NCBI GenBank assembly: GCA_002369055.1
Contig: DFEL01000113.1
Coordinates: 1 to 5,252 of the forward strand
Direction of reading: 5' to 3'
Length of the DNA stretch: 5,252 nt
Source of the DNA: Cyanobacteria bacterium UBA3803
GTDB lineage: Bacteria > Cyanobacteriota > Vampirovibrionia > Gastranaerophilales > Gastranaerophilaceae
Part shown: positions 1-5,252 of the stretch, one piece after another
How positions within the stretch are numbered: the first letter of the stretch is position 1
Layout of the letters: each line of letters opens with the position of its first letter
Notes under the pieces: generated by a model
Database searches by the model: none
The model's input: only the letters and a program-made list of their open reading frames with translations
What the model was told of the DNA's origin: nothing
Program-made: the position numbers and the translations under genes

Positions 1-32
1 TGTCGTGTTATACAAAAATGTGTAACACGACA
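1..32. repeat. Perfect 10-bp inverted repeat upstream of the kinase gene
   Basis: Arms TGTCGTGTTA (1-10) and TAACACGACA (23-32) are exact reverse complements. Pairing can continue inward (T11-G22 wobble, A12-T21, C13-G20), leaving an A-rich loop of about six bases. No T-run follows on the + strand, so it does not look like a rho-independent terminator for an upstream + strand gene. It could be an operator dyad, an RNA hairpin in the leader of the operon, or the terminator of a leftward unit whose tail lies outside the window. It starts at the first base shown, so the arms may be longer than seen. Confidence 0.75.
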
Positions 33-62
33 ACCATTACTTTAAGAAAATGTGTGTGAAAA

Positions 63-1304
63 ATGGCAAAATTTATAAAAGGCAAAAACAGATTAAAAGA
101 TTTAATTTATATCCAAGAAAACAAACCTTGCAGTGAAAATGCAATTGACGGTATGGTTCGTTCAATGCTTGAACCTTTGTTTGAAAGTCCTGAAGAAAAA
201 GGTGTTGTTTTATATAGATTTAACAATAATAATAAATATTCCGGTTTATTAAGACGTTTGGGTTACACCGCAGTTGATGTTTATAATTTTTCTGAAGGTT
301 CTGAAGATTTAAAAGAAGATATTTGGGATACAACAGAATTTTTATATGTATTAACAGGCAGATATGGTGCAAGTTTTGTTTATGACTTTCAAACAGAAGA
401 TGTGGAACATTTTGCCGGTTATTATTTACTTTATAACTCTGTAAATTTAAGAGAATCTTTTGAAATTATTGAAGAAAATTGTACAAAAGATATATCAGCT
501 TACAAAGAACAATATAAGCCTGATAGACGTGATAATTTATTGATGAATGAATCTATCAGAAAAATAGTAGATTTAATGAGTGAAACAACTCAAGAAGCTA
601 TGCTTGCTGATATTGAAAAAGATGCATTAACAAAAAGTGATGACCTTGCAAAACGTCTTGAATTTATTAATTCAAAATCAAGATATGTGGTTCACGAAAT
701 AAGAAATCAACTCTCAATTTGTGAATTATATGCAAATATTATCGAAAAGCATTGTGAATTAAAAGATAATGTTGATTGCACAAATGCCGTTGATTGTATT
801 AAAACCGCAGTAAAAATAGCAAGTAGTGCCTTAATGGATTTGAAATCTTTAGATAATAAAGATTTACAAGTTTATAACGTAAAAGAAATGGTAGAAAAAG
901 CTGTTTTATTGTCAAAAGTTTATGCAAATAACAAGTCTATTGAATTTGTAACAAAATTTGATGACAAAAACAGTTCAATATTTGCAGATGAAGCAAAATT
1001 TTTGGCAGCACTTGTTAATATTATAAAGAATGCAATAGAGGCGATTGAAGATAGTGGTAAAATAGAAGTTTCTACAAGTATAAAAGACGATTTTATCTCA
1101 ATAATTGTTTCAAATAACGGTTTGAAAATACCTGAGGAAACACAACAAAAGATATTTACGGACGGATTTACAACAAAAACTTCCGGCAGCGGAATAGGTT
1201 TGTATGTTTGCCGTCAGTCATTGGAAGAACAGTTTGCAAGATTAGAACTTTTAAAATCGGATGATAATTCAACAGATTTTGAAATTCTGGTAAGTATGGT
1301 ATAA
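63..1304 (+). CDS. Cytoplasmic sensor histidine kinase (NtrB/FlgS-like)
   Basis: A 413-residue two-component kinase. It would autophosphorylate on a histidine and pass the phosphate to a response regulator that is not in the window. The H-box is HEIRNQL with the phosphoacceptor at H211. The GHKL ATPase domain shows an N-box (N319-IIKN-A324, key N323), a G1-like SNNGLKIP (350-357), an F-box IFTDGFTTK (364-372) and a G2 box GSGIGL (375-380). Residues 1 to about 185 form an input region I do not recognise, with hydrophobic strands near 47-53, 94-108 and 118-125. No membrane segment or signal peptide is visible, so it should sense something in the cytoplasm. The ATG at 63 has no Shine-Dalgarno, but an in-frame TGA at 57-59 rules out a longer form; the next in-frame ATG starts at 153. 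The gene ends 11 bp before flgB, which suggests a role in flagellar control. The kinase call is firm; the flagellar role is inference. Confidence 0.9.
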   Translation: MAKFIKGKNRLKDLIYIQENKPCSENAIDGMVRSMLEPLFESPEEKGVVLYRFNNNNKYSGLLRRLGYTAVDVYNFSEGSEDLKEDIWDTTEFLYVLTGRYGASFVYDFQTEDVEHFAGYYLLYNSVNLRESFEIIEENCTKDISAYKEQYKPDRRDNLLMNESIRKIVDLMSETTQEAMLADIEKDALTKSDDLAKRLEFINSKSRYVVHEIRNQLSICELYANIIEKHCELKDNVDCTNAVDCIKTAVKIASSALMDLKSLDNKDLQVYNVKEMVEKAVLLSKVYANNKSIEFVTKFDDKNSSIFADEAKFLAALVNIIKNAIEAIEDSGKIEVSTSIKDDFISIIVSNNGLKIPEETQQKIFTDGFTTKTSGSGIGLYVCRQSLEEQFARLELLKSDDNSTDFEILVSMV

Positions 1305-1307
1305 GGA
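1303..1307 (+). promoter_or_regulatory. flgB ribosome binding site overlapping the kinase stop codon
   Basis: AAGGA lies 8 bases before the flgB ATG and shares bases with the TAA stop (1302-1304) of the kinase gene. Ribosomes finishing the kinase would arrive on the flgB initiation site, so the two genes are probably translationally coupled. Confidence 0.6.
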
Positions 1308-1315
1308 TAATAAGA

Positions 1316-1813
1316 ATGGATATTTTATCATCAAGAACATCGAATATAACACAACTTGCAATGGACGGGTTAATGGAACGTCAAAGAGCGATAGGTGCAA
1401 ATATCGCAAACGTTGAAACTCCGGGATATCAAAGAAAAGAAGTTGCTTTTGAATCTCAACTTTCAGAAATCATCGAAAAAGAGGATTTAAAAGATTTTAT
1501 AAAAGGTCAAAATAGTATTAAACCAAAACCTGTTACGTATGATGATTTTATGCAAATGCAGGTAGACCGAGAATACAGACGTAATTTGACACCACAAGAA
1601 AAAAGATATTTGATATCAAATTCATACGGAAAGTTTGAACCTCAAGTTATGGATGATGTGTTCTCAGAAGGAACTCAAGATGGAAACAATGTGGAACTCG
1701 AACGTGAAATGATGGATTTGAATAAAAACGGTACAAAATTTATGGTTTTATCAAATTTAGAAAGAAAATATTTTAGCGGACTTGGAGAAATTTTGCGTGA
1801 TGGAGCAAGATAA
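1316..1813 (+). CDS. flgB: Flagellar basal-body rod protein FlgB
   Basis: FlgB is a proximal rod subunit, exported by the flagellar type III apparatus and assembled above the MS ring. The N-terminal rod signature is clear: ANIANVETPGYQRKEVAFE at residues 28-46, the flagellar rod family motif that packs as a coiled coil. The C-terminal half has NNVELEREM (124-132) followed by an amphipathic helix, as expected for FlgB. At 165 residues it is about 25-35 longer than common FlgB proteins; the extra length is in a charged central segment (about 50-110) between the two conserved helices. The start is fixed by an AAGGA site 8 bases upstream. flgC follows after 28 bp. I am confident of family and function; the central insertion has no recognisable domain. 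Confidence 0.95.
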   Translation: MDILSSRTSNITQLAMDGLMERQRAIGANIANVETPGYQRKEVAFESQLSEIIEKEDLKDFIKGQNSIKPKPVTYDDFMQMQVDREYRRNLTPQEKRYLISNSYGKFEPQVMDDVFSEGTQDGNNVELEREMMDLNKNGTKFMVLSNLERKYFSGLGEILRDGAR

Positions 1814-1841
1814 TTAAAATAAAGATTGGGTGGGAAAATAA

Positions 1842-2348
1842 ATGAGTTTAAATACATTTGATATTGCAGCATCAGGTATGACTGCACAAAGAATAAAAAT
1901 GGATACGGTTGCAAGTAATATTGCGAACGTAAATACAACACGAAATCCTGACGGAACAAAAGGTGTTTACGTTAAAAAATACGTAAATTTCAGAGCAATT
2001 TATGAAGATGAACTTTCAAGAGGTGCAAGAAATTTTGCATCAAATGCAACTGATGCAAAATTTAATCCAATGGACGGAAGTTTTAGAATAAATACCGGCA
2101 TTGCTTTAAATCAAGGTTTAATATCTAACGGTGTAAGAGTTGAATCAATACAGGAAACTGAGGATCCTACAAAATTAGTTTATGACCCAAATCATCCTGA
2201 CGCAGATGCAGATGGTTATGTTGAATTACCAAATGTAAATGTCGTTGAAGAAATGGTTGATATGGTTTCTGCATCAAAGGCTTATGAGGCAAATTCCGTT
2301 GTTGCGGAAAACGTTAAGACAATGATTCAATCAGCATTGAATATTTAA
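1842..2348 (+). CDS. flgC: Flagellar basal-body rod protein FlgC
   Basis: FlgC is another proximal rod protein, a partner of FlgB, FlgF and FliE in the periplasmic rod. The N-terminal helix carries SNIANVNTT (25-33). The family motif YDPNHPDADADGYV sits at 114-127, and the closing helix EEMVDMVSASKAYEANS at 136-152 is characteristic of FlgC. Length is 168 residues against roughly 134-150 for most relatives; the surplus falls around residues 55-90, a Ser/Asn/Ala-rich stretch. A G-rich site GGGTGGG (1828-1834), 7 bases before ATG, serves as ribosome binding site. The gene sits between flgB and fliE in the conserved order flgB-flgC-fliE. Function is certain from the motifs and the context. Confidence 0.96.
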   Translation: MSLNTFDIAASGMTAQRIKMDTVASNIANVNTTRNPDGTKGVYVKKYVNFRAIYEDELSRGARNFASNATDAKFNPMDGSFRINTGIALNQGLISNGVRVESIQETEDPTKLVYDPNHPDADADGYVELPNVNVVEEMVDMVSASKAYEANSVVAENVKTMIQSALNI

Positions 2349-2369
2349 TTAAAAAGGGGTATGTAAAAA

Positions 2370-2798
2370 ATGGATTTTAATACAATAAGCAGTATGAATA
2401 GTTTTCAAACTCAATTTAATCCTATTAAAAATTATAATAATTATCTAAAGGGTAATGCTTCATTACAAGTTAATAATAATTTTCAAAATGATTTTGAAAG
2501 GATGCTTCAAAATTCAATAAAAGCCGAAGAAGAAGCCTCAAAAAGAGTTTATAATCCTGATACTGCGGCAGGTTTGATGAATAATATTGAACGTGCATTC
2601 AGTAACGGTTTGAATGATGTAAACGATAAACGACTTGAATTAGACGCAATGCAAGAGGCTTTTGCAAGGGGTGAGGACGTAAGTATTCACGATTTAATGA
2701 TTGCAAGTGAAAAATCAATGTTAAGTATGCAAATGGCAATGCAAATCAGAAATAAAATGATTTCAGCATATACTGATTTGAAAAATATGAGTATATAA
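2370..2798 (+). CDS. fliE: Flagellar hook-basal body complex protein FliE
   Basis: FliE joins the rod to the MS ring (FliF) and is among the first substrates of the flagellar export gate. The canonical domain begins near residue 77 (FSNGLNDVN) and includes AFARGEDVSIHDLMIA (97-112) and the last helix with QIRNKMISAY (125-134), both diagnostic for FliE. At 142 residues it is about 40 longer than typical FliE (around 100). The surplus is an Asn-rich N-terminal extension (1 to about 45) plus a charged helix with FERMLQNSI (42-50). The start is supported by AAAGGGG ending at 2359, 10 bases upstream; the nearer ATG at 2361 is followed at once by TAA and cannot be used. The gene lies 21 bp after flgC. 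Confidence 0.93.
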   Translation: MDFNTISSMNSFQTQFNPIKNYNNYLKGNASLQVNNNFQNDFERMLQNSIKAEEEASKRVYNPDTAAGLMNNIERAFSNGLNDVNDKRLELDAMQEAFARGEDVSIHDLMIASEKSMLSMQMAMQIRNKMISAYTDLKNMSI

Positions 2799-2834
2799 AA
2801 TTTTATGTTAAAATAATCTCGAAAAGAGGTATTT

Positions 2835-4145
2835 ATGACAAAAATAGCGTTGGTAAATCACGGTTGTGCAAAAAATTTGGTTGATGCCGAATTAATGCTG
2901 GGTATTCTTGCAGATAAAGGTTATGATATAACCTTAGATGAAACTGAAGCTGAAATTGTCATAGTCAATACTTGTTCTTTTATTCACGATGCTGAAAAAG
3001 AATCCGTATGTATGGGATGTCGGCATTGTCGCAGGTTCTGTAAAGTTGTTGTTACTGGTTGCCTTCCTCAAAAGCATAAAGAAGAATTAAAAGAGGCAAT
3101 ACCTGAAGTTGTAGCAATGCTTGGTACAACTGATTTTACGCAAATTGCAGAAGTTGTCGATAATTTAATAAAAAGTGATTTTAAATATGTTAAAGATATT
3201 TCCGAAAATCCTTCTTATAGTTATCCTGAGAGTGTCAATCGTCAACAAATTACGGTAGGTTCAAGTTCATATATAAAAATTGCAGACGGATGTAATTATA
3301 ATTGCGGATATTGTATTATTCCAAAGTTAAGAGGAAAATGTCATTCAAGAAAAATAGAGGACATTGTTAGAGAGGCACGTCAACTTGCTGATAAGGGTGT
3401 TTCTGAGGTTGTTTTAATTGCTCAAGATACAACCAGTTACGGTATTGATTTATATGGGAAAAATTCTTTACCAAAATTACTGGAAGAATTAAATAAGATA
3501 GAAAATATTTCTTGGATTAGAATTATGTACGCTTATCCGACAAATGTGGATGATGAATTATTAGATAAAATTGCAACATTGGATAAGGTTGTAAAATATA
3601 TTGATTTGCCGCTTCAACATTCAAATATTGAAGTCTTAAAATCAATGTGCAGACCCGCATTTGATTATAGAGAATTAATTAATAAAATAAGAAATAAAGT
3701 TCCAAATGTTGCTATAAGAACAGCATTTATTGTTGGTTATCCCGGAGAAACCGAAGAACAATTTGAGGATTTATATAAATTTGTTGAAGACGTAAAATTT
3801 GATAAAATGGGTGTTTTTGAGTATTCAAAAGAAAAAGGTACGATTTCGTATAAAATGAAAAATCAAGTTCCTGCTAAAACGAAAAAAGCAAGATATAAAA
3901 AATTAATGGAGCTTCAACAAAAAATTTCTGCGGAAAATAACAAAAAGTATGTCGGTAAAGTTTTACCTTGTATTATAGAAGGTGTGACAGATGAGGGTTT
4001 TGTTATTGCACGTTCAGAATATGATGCACCTGAAATTGACGGTATGGTTTATATAAAAACGGATAAGCAATTAGTTCCCGGTGATATTGAAAACGTTAAA
4101 ATTACATCTTCAACCGAATACGATTTGTACGGAGAAATTATCTGA
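2835..4145 (+). CDS. rimO: Ribosomal protein S12 methylthiotransferase RimO
   Basis: RimO is a radical-SAM enzyme that adds a methylthio group to the beta carbon of a conserved Asp of ribosomal protein uS12. Domains in order: N-terminal methylthiotransferase domain with the cluster cysteines C11, C47 and C76; radical-SAM core with CNYNCGYC (C153, C157, C160); IVGYPGETEE near 299-308; and a C-terminal TRAM domain (about 370-436) with APEIDG and the closing EYDLYGE, which separate RimO from MiaB. Length 436 is normal. Ribosome binding site AGAGG (2825-2829) lies 5 bases before ATG. It follows fliE by 36 bp, so it is probably cotranscribed. The odd part is residues 59-69, where the expected helix between the ES at 56-57 and VTGCL is replaced by a cysteine- and arginine-rich run; see the separate entry. 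The family call is firm. Confidence 0.95.
   Translation: MTKIALVNHGCAKNLVDAELMLGILADKGYDITLDETEAEIVIVNTCSFIHDAEKESVCMGCRHCRRFCKVVVTGCLPQKHKEELKEAIPEVVAMLGTTDFTQIAEVVDNLIKSDFKYVKDISENPSYSYPESVNRQQITVGSSSYIKIADGCNYNCGYCIIPKLRGKCHSRKIEDIVREARQLADKGVSEVVLIAQDTTSYGIDLYGKNSLPKLLEELNKIENISWIRIMYAYPTNVDDELLDKIATLDKVVKYIDLPLQHSNIEVLKSMCRPAFDYRELINKIRNKVPNVAIRTAFIVGYPGETEEQFEDLYKFVEDVKFDKMGVFEYSKEKGTISYKMKNQVPAKTKKARYKKLMELQQKISAENNKKYVGKVLPCIIEGVTDEGFVIARSEYDAPEIDGMVYIKTDKQLVPGDIENVKITSSTEYDLYGEII
3009..3041 (+). other. Cysteine-rich anomaly inside RimO (CX2CX2CX3C)
   Basis: Residues 59-69 read CMGCRHCRRFC: cysteines C59, C62, C65 and C69 with ferredoxin-like CX2CX2CX3C spacing. From memory of the family, this place holds an ordinary helix; in E. 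coli and cyanobacterial RimO it has the same overall length (13 residues between the ES pair and the VVVTGCL-like strand) but no cysteines. Arg codons cgg, cgc and agg cluster here, while the rest of the gene uses mainly aga and cgt. A neighbouring frame reads MYGMSALSQVL over the same bases and ends at a TAA, so a +1/-1 pair of indels is a realistic alternative. Confidence 0.5.
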
Positions 4146-4173
4146 AAATATTATCGCTACATGCTTTGAGGAT

Positions 4174-4197
4174 AATTGTAACGGAAATGTTACAATT
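4174..4197. repeat. Perfect 9-bp inverted repeat after rimO
   Basis: Arms AATTGTAAC (4174-4182) and GTTACAATT (4189-4197) pair exactly around a 6-base loop GGAAAT. No T-run follows directly, so a rho-independent terminator is not well supported. The core TGTAAC-N6-GTTACA looks like a dimer-binding operator of the CRP/FNR class and includes GTA-N10-TAC, close to but two bases wider than the cyanobacterial NtcA site GTA-N8-TAC. A TTTATAT at 4211-4217, about 18 bases past the TAC, could be a -10. The structure is certain; the function is inference. Confidence 0.6.
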
Positions 4198-4276
4198 CTA
4201 AAAGTGCTGTTTTATATGGGTTTAAAGCCTTTGTTAATCATGTTTTTGGGATAAAAGGCAATTATTTTTAATAAAA

Positions 4277-4316
4277 ATACTTTATTTAAGTACGAGAGAT
4301 ATTATCATACTTTATT
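4277..4316 (+). repeat. Direct repeat ATACTTTATT, two copies 30 bp apart
   Basis: ATACTTTATT occurs at 4277-4286 and again, exactly, at 4307-4316, just before the ribosome binding site of the annexin-like gene. The 30-bp spacing is close to three helical turns, so the copies would lie on the same face of the DNA. In such AT-rich sequence a chance match of this length is possible. Confidence 0.4.
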
Positions 4317-4320
4317 GAGA

Positions 4321-4326
4321 AGAGGA
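4321..4326 (+). promoter_or_regulatory. Ribosome binding site of the annexin-like gene
   Basis: AGAGGA lies 9 bases before the ATG at 4336. It supports this start over the in-frame ATG codons at residues 11-13, which have no such site. Confidence 0.65.
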
Positions 4327-4335
4327 TTATTAAAA

Positions 4336-5252
4336 ATGACAGCAGATTTTGCATCAAATTTGAATATGATGATGGCACTGAATAGTTTTACAAATGGTGC
4401 ATATAAATATCAATATCCGACAATAAACGGTCAATCATTTATGGATAATTCCGTATTTGCGATGAATATGCCTGCGGCATTTCAGCAAGGTGTAGCGGTA
4501 GCAAATGCCTTGAATGCAACAAATTATTTGCCTTCAGGTTCAGATGTATTTAATGCTTCGTTATCAACTCCGGCTTGGTTGCAAAATGTTGGTAATAACT
4601 TTGCTATGCCGAAGTTTGATTTTACAAATTTGTTTACATATAATCCGTTTGCAAGTTCTCAAACAAATCCGGCAAATCCAAATAATCCTGCTGCTTCAAC
4701 AGGTGTATCAGATTTAGTTAGAGAATTAAATGAACGTGGTATTTCTTCAACAGGTGATGAAGAAAAAGATAAAAAGGCTTTGAAACTTGCAAAAGAAAAA
4801 GAGGCTAATTTAAAAGCAGAAGCTGCAAGTATTGCAGAAGATTTGTATGATGCAATGAAAGGTGCAGGTACAAAAAATGATAAATTAGTAGCTGCGGTTA
4901 ATAGAATTACCAAAGATAATGTAATGGCGGTTATCGAAGCATGGAATGCTGATTTTGCAGACGGTATGGATGGAGAATCTTTGATTGAGTCAATTCAAGG
5001 TGAACATCATACAGGCTGGTTCGGACATCAGCAAGAAGATTTAGAAAATCACATAAAGGAAGCTTTGTACGAAAAAGCAAAAGAAGTAGGTTTATCAAGT
5101 GAAGGTCATGCATTTAGAGCAAAAGTAAATTCAGAACATAGTGCGTGGTTTACTTCTGACGAAACCGTAAGAACCTCTTTTGATGACATAATAAGTAAGA
5201 TTTCATCAAAGGAAACGGAACTAAAAGAAGAAAATAAACAAAAAGCAATAAA
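4336..5252 (+). CDS. Annexin-like repeat protein, 3' end missing
   Basis: This frame is open from ATG 4336 to the window edge (305 codons, no stop). Residues 1-125 are rich in Asn (20), Ala, Phe, Ser and Thr, with only six charged residues (D4, K24, D37, D70, K93, D95) and no signal peptide or membrane segment. Residues 126-165 are highly charged, probably a helix. Residues 166-241 resemble one annexin repeat: AMKGAGT at 173-179, then hydrophobic helices (LVAAVNRI, VMAVIEAW) and SLIESI, with E218 exactly 39 positions after T179, as in the type II calcium site of annexins. A tail to 305 has a second EHxxWF-like patch and a charged helix. Annexins bind acidic membranes in a calcium-dependent way; whether this one does is unknown. 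Other repeats may lie beyond the window. The gene is certain; the annexin relationship is recognised by eye and moderately sure. Confidence 0.8.
   Translation, partial: MTADFASNLNMMMALNSFTNGAYKYQYPTINGQSFMDNSVFAMNMPAAFQQGVAVANALNATNYLPSGSDVFNASLSTPAWLQNVGNNFAMPKFDFTNLFTYNPFASSQTNPANPNNPAASTGVSDLVRELNERGISSTGDEEKDKKALKLAKEKEANLKAEAASIAEDLYDAMKGAGTKNDKLVAAVNRITKDNVMAVIEAWNADFADGMDGESLIESIQGEHHTGWFGHQQEDLENHIKEALYEKAKEVGLSSEGHAFRAKVNSEHSAWFTSDETVRTSFDDIISKISSKETELKEENKQKAI
4831..5058 (+). other. Annexin-like repeat domain with GxGT-(38)-E calcium motif
   Basis: Residues 166-241 of the partial protein. M174, G176 and G178 correspond to the backbone ligands of the annexin type II calcium loop, and E218 to the acidic cap. 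The AMKG-GT core is identical to that of repeat 1 of human annexin A5 as I remember it, and the 38-residue gap is the same. After the acidic residue the match loosens, and a His-rich GEHHTGWFGHQQ insertion lengthens the stretch before the last helix. Confidence 0.65.

Larger units (their letters stand above)
4146..4335. other. Intergenic region between rimO and the annexin-like gene
   Basis: This 190-bp stretch holds no gene that I can support. It contains a perfect inverted repeat (4174-4197), a weak GCCTTT/AAAGGC stem (4227-4232 with 4254-4259) followed by the T-rich ATTATTTTTA, and a 10-bp direct repeat (4277-4286 and 4307-4316). A TATTAT at 4300-4305 could be a -10 element, but no convincing -35 sits at the right distance. 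The size of the gap compared with the 11-36 bp gaps upstream suggests that the operon ends after rimO and a new unit starts here. Confidence 0.6.

Noticed and set aside
18..59. Small upstream reading frame of 13 codons ending 3 bases before the kinase ATG
   Set aside because: It starts in the hairpin loop, has no ribosome binding site and encodes nothing recognisable. A leader peptide cannot be excluded, but nothing supports one.
1675..1959. Minus-strand open frame across flgB and flgC
   Set aside because: It is antisense to two certain genes; its Phe/Tyr/Leu-rich composition is what AT-rich coding DNA gives in reverse.
2181..2222. EF-hand-like DADADG in FlgC
   Set aside because: It is the ordinary FlgC family motif (YDPxHPDAD...GYV), not a calcium-binding loop.
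2800..2814. ATTTTA-TGT-TAAAAT palindrome between fliE and rimO, also a TAAAAT -10-like box
   Set aside because: It is AT-only with a three-base loop, and no -35 lies at a fitting distance; the short gap favours cotranscription.
4227..4270. Possible rho-independent terminator (GCCTTT/AAAGGC stem, then ATTATTTTTA)
   Set aside because: The stem is only six pairs around a 21-base loop, so it is too weak to list as a terminator, though termination of the operon near here is reasonable.
4514..4717. Plus-strand open frame inside the annexin-like gene
   Set aside because: It is an out-of-frame shadow of repeated AT-rich codons, with low-complexity Leu/Gln/Ile content.
4659..5113. Two minus-strand open frames (4659-4913 and 4931-5113) under the annexin-like gene
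   Set aside because: Both are antisense to a frame with clear domain content and have no convincing start sites.

Overview
The window is AT-rich and every supported gene lies on the + strand. It holds a flagellar rod operon followed by a partial gene of an unusual type. The low GC content, the cyanobacterium-like flavour of the RimO protein and the presence of a flagellum suggest a non-photosynthetic relative of Cyanobacteria (Vampirovibrionia/Melainabacteria, for example a gut Gastranaerophilales). This assignment comes from recognising protein style only; no search was run, and other AT-rich flagellated phyla are possible.

Layout: positions 1-32 form a strong inverted repeat. A soluble sensor histidine kinase (63-1304) follows. 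Then come flgB (1316-1813), flgC (1842-2348), fliE (2370-2798) and rimO (2835-4145), with gaps of only 11, 28, 21 and 36 bp, so these five genes probably form one transcription unit. FlgB, FlgC and FliE are the proximal rod proteins and the rod/MS-ring adaptor, made at the earliest stage of flagellar assembly. The kinase has no membrane segment and resembles the NtrB/FlgS style of flagellar kinase, so it may tie flagellar gene expression to assembly state. RimO is a housekeeping ribosomal protein S12 methylthiotransferase sitting where many flagellar operons have fliF.

A gap of 190 bp (4146-4335) contains a perfect 9-bp inverted repeat and a 10-bp direct repeat. It leads into an open reading frame that runs off the end of the window (4336-5252, at least 305 residues). 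This protein has an Asn-rich, charge-poor N-terminal half without a signal peptide. Its C-terminal half carries an annexin-like repeat with the type II calcium-site signature GxGT-(38 residues)-E. An annexin-like protein in a flagellated bacterium is the most interesting item here.

The second oddity is in RimO: a helix that is normally ordinary is replaced by a CX2CX2CX3C stretch, which is either a real extra metal site or a pair of compensating frameshifts.
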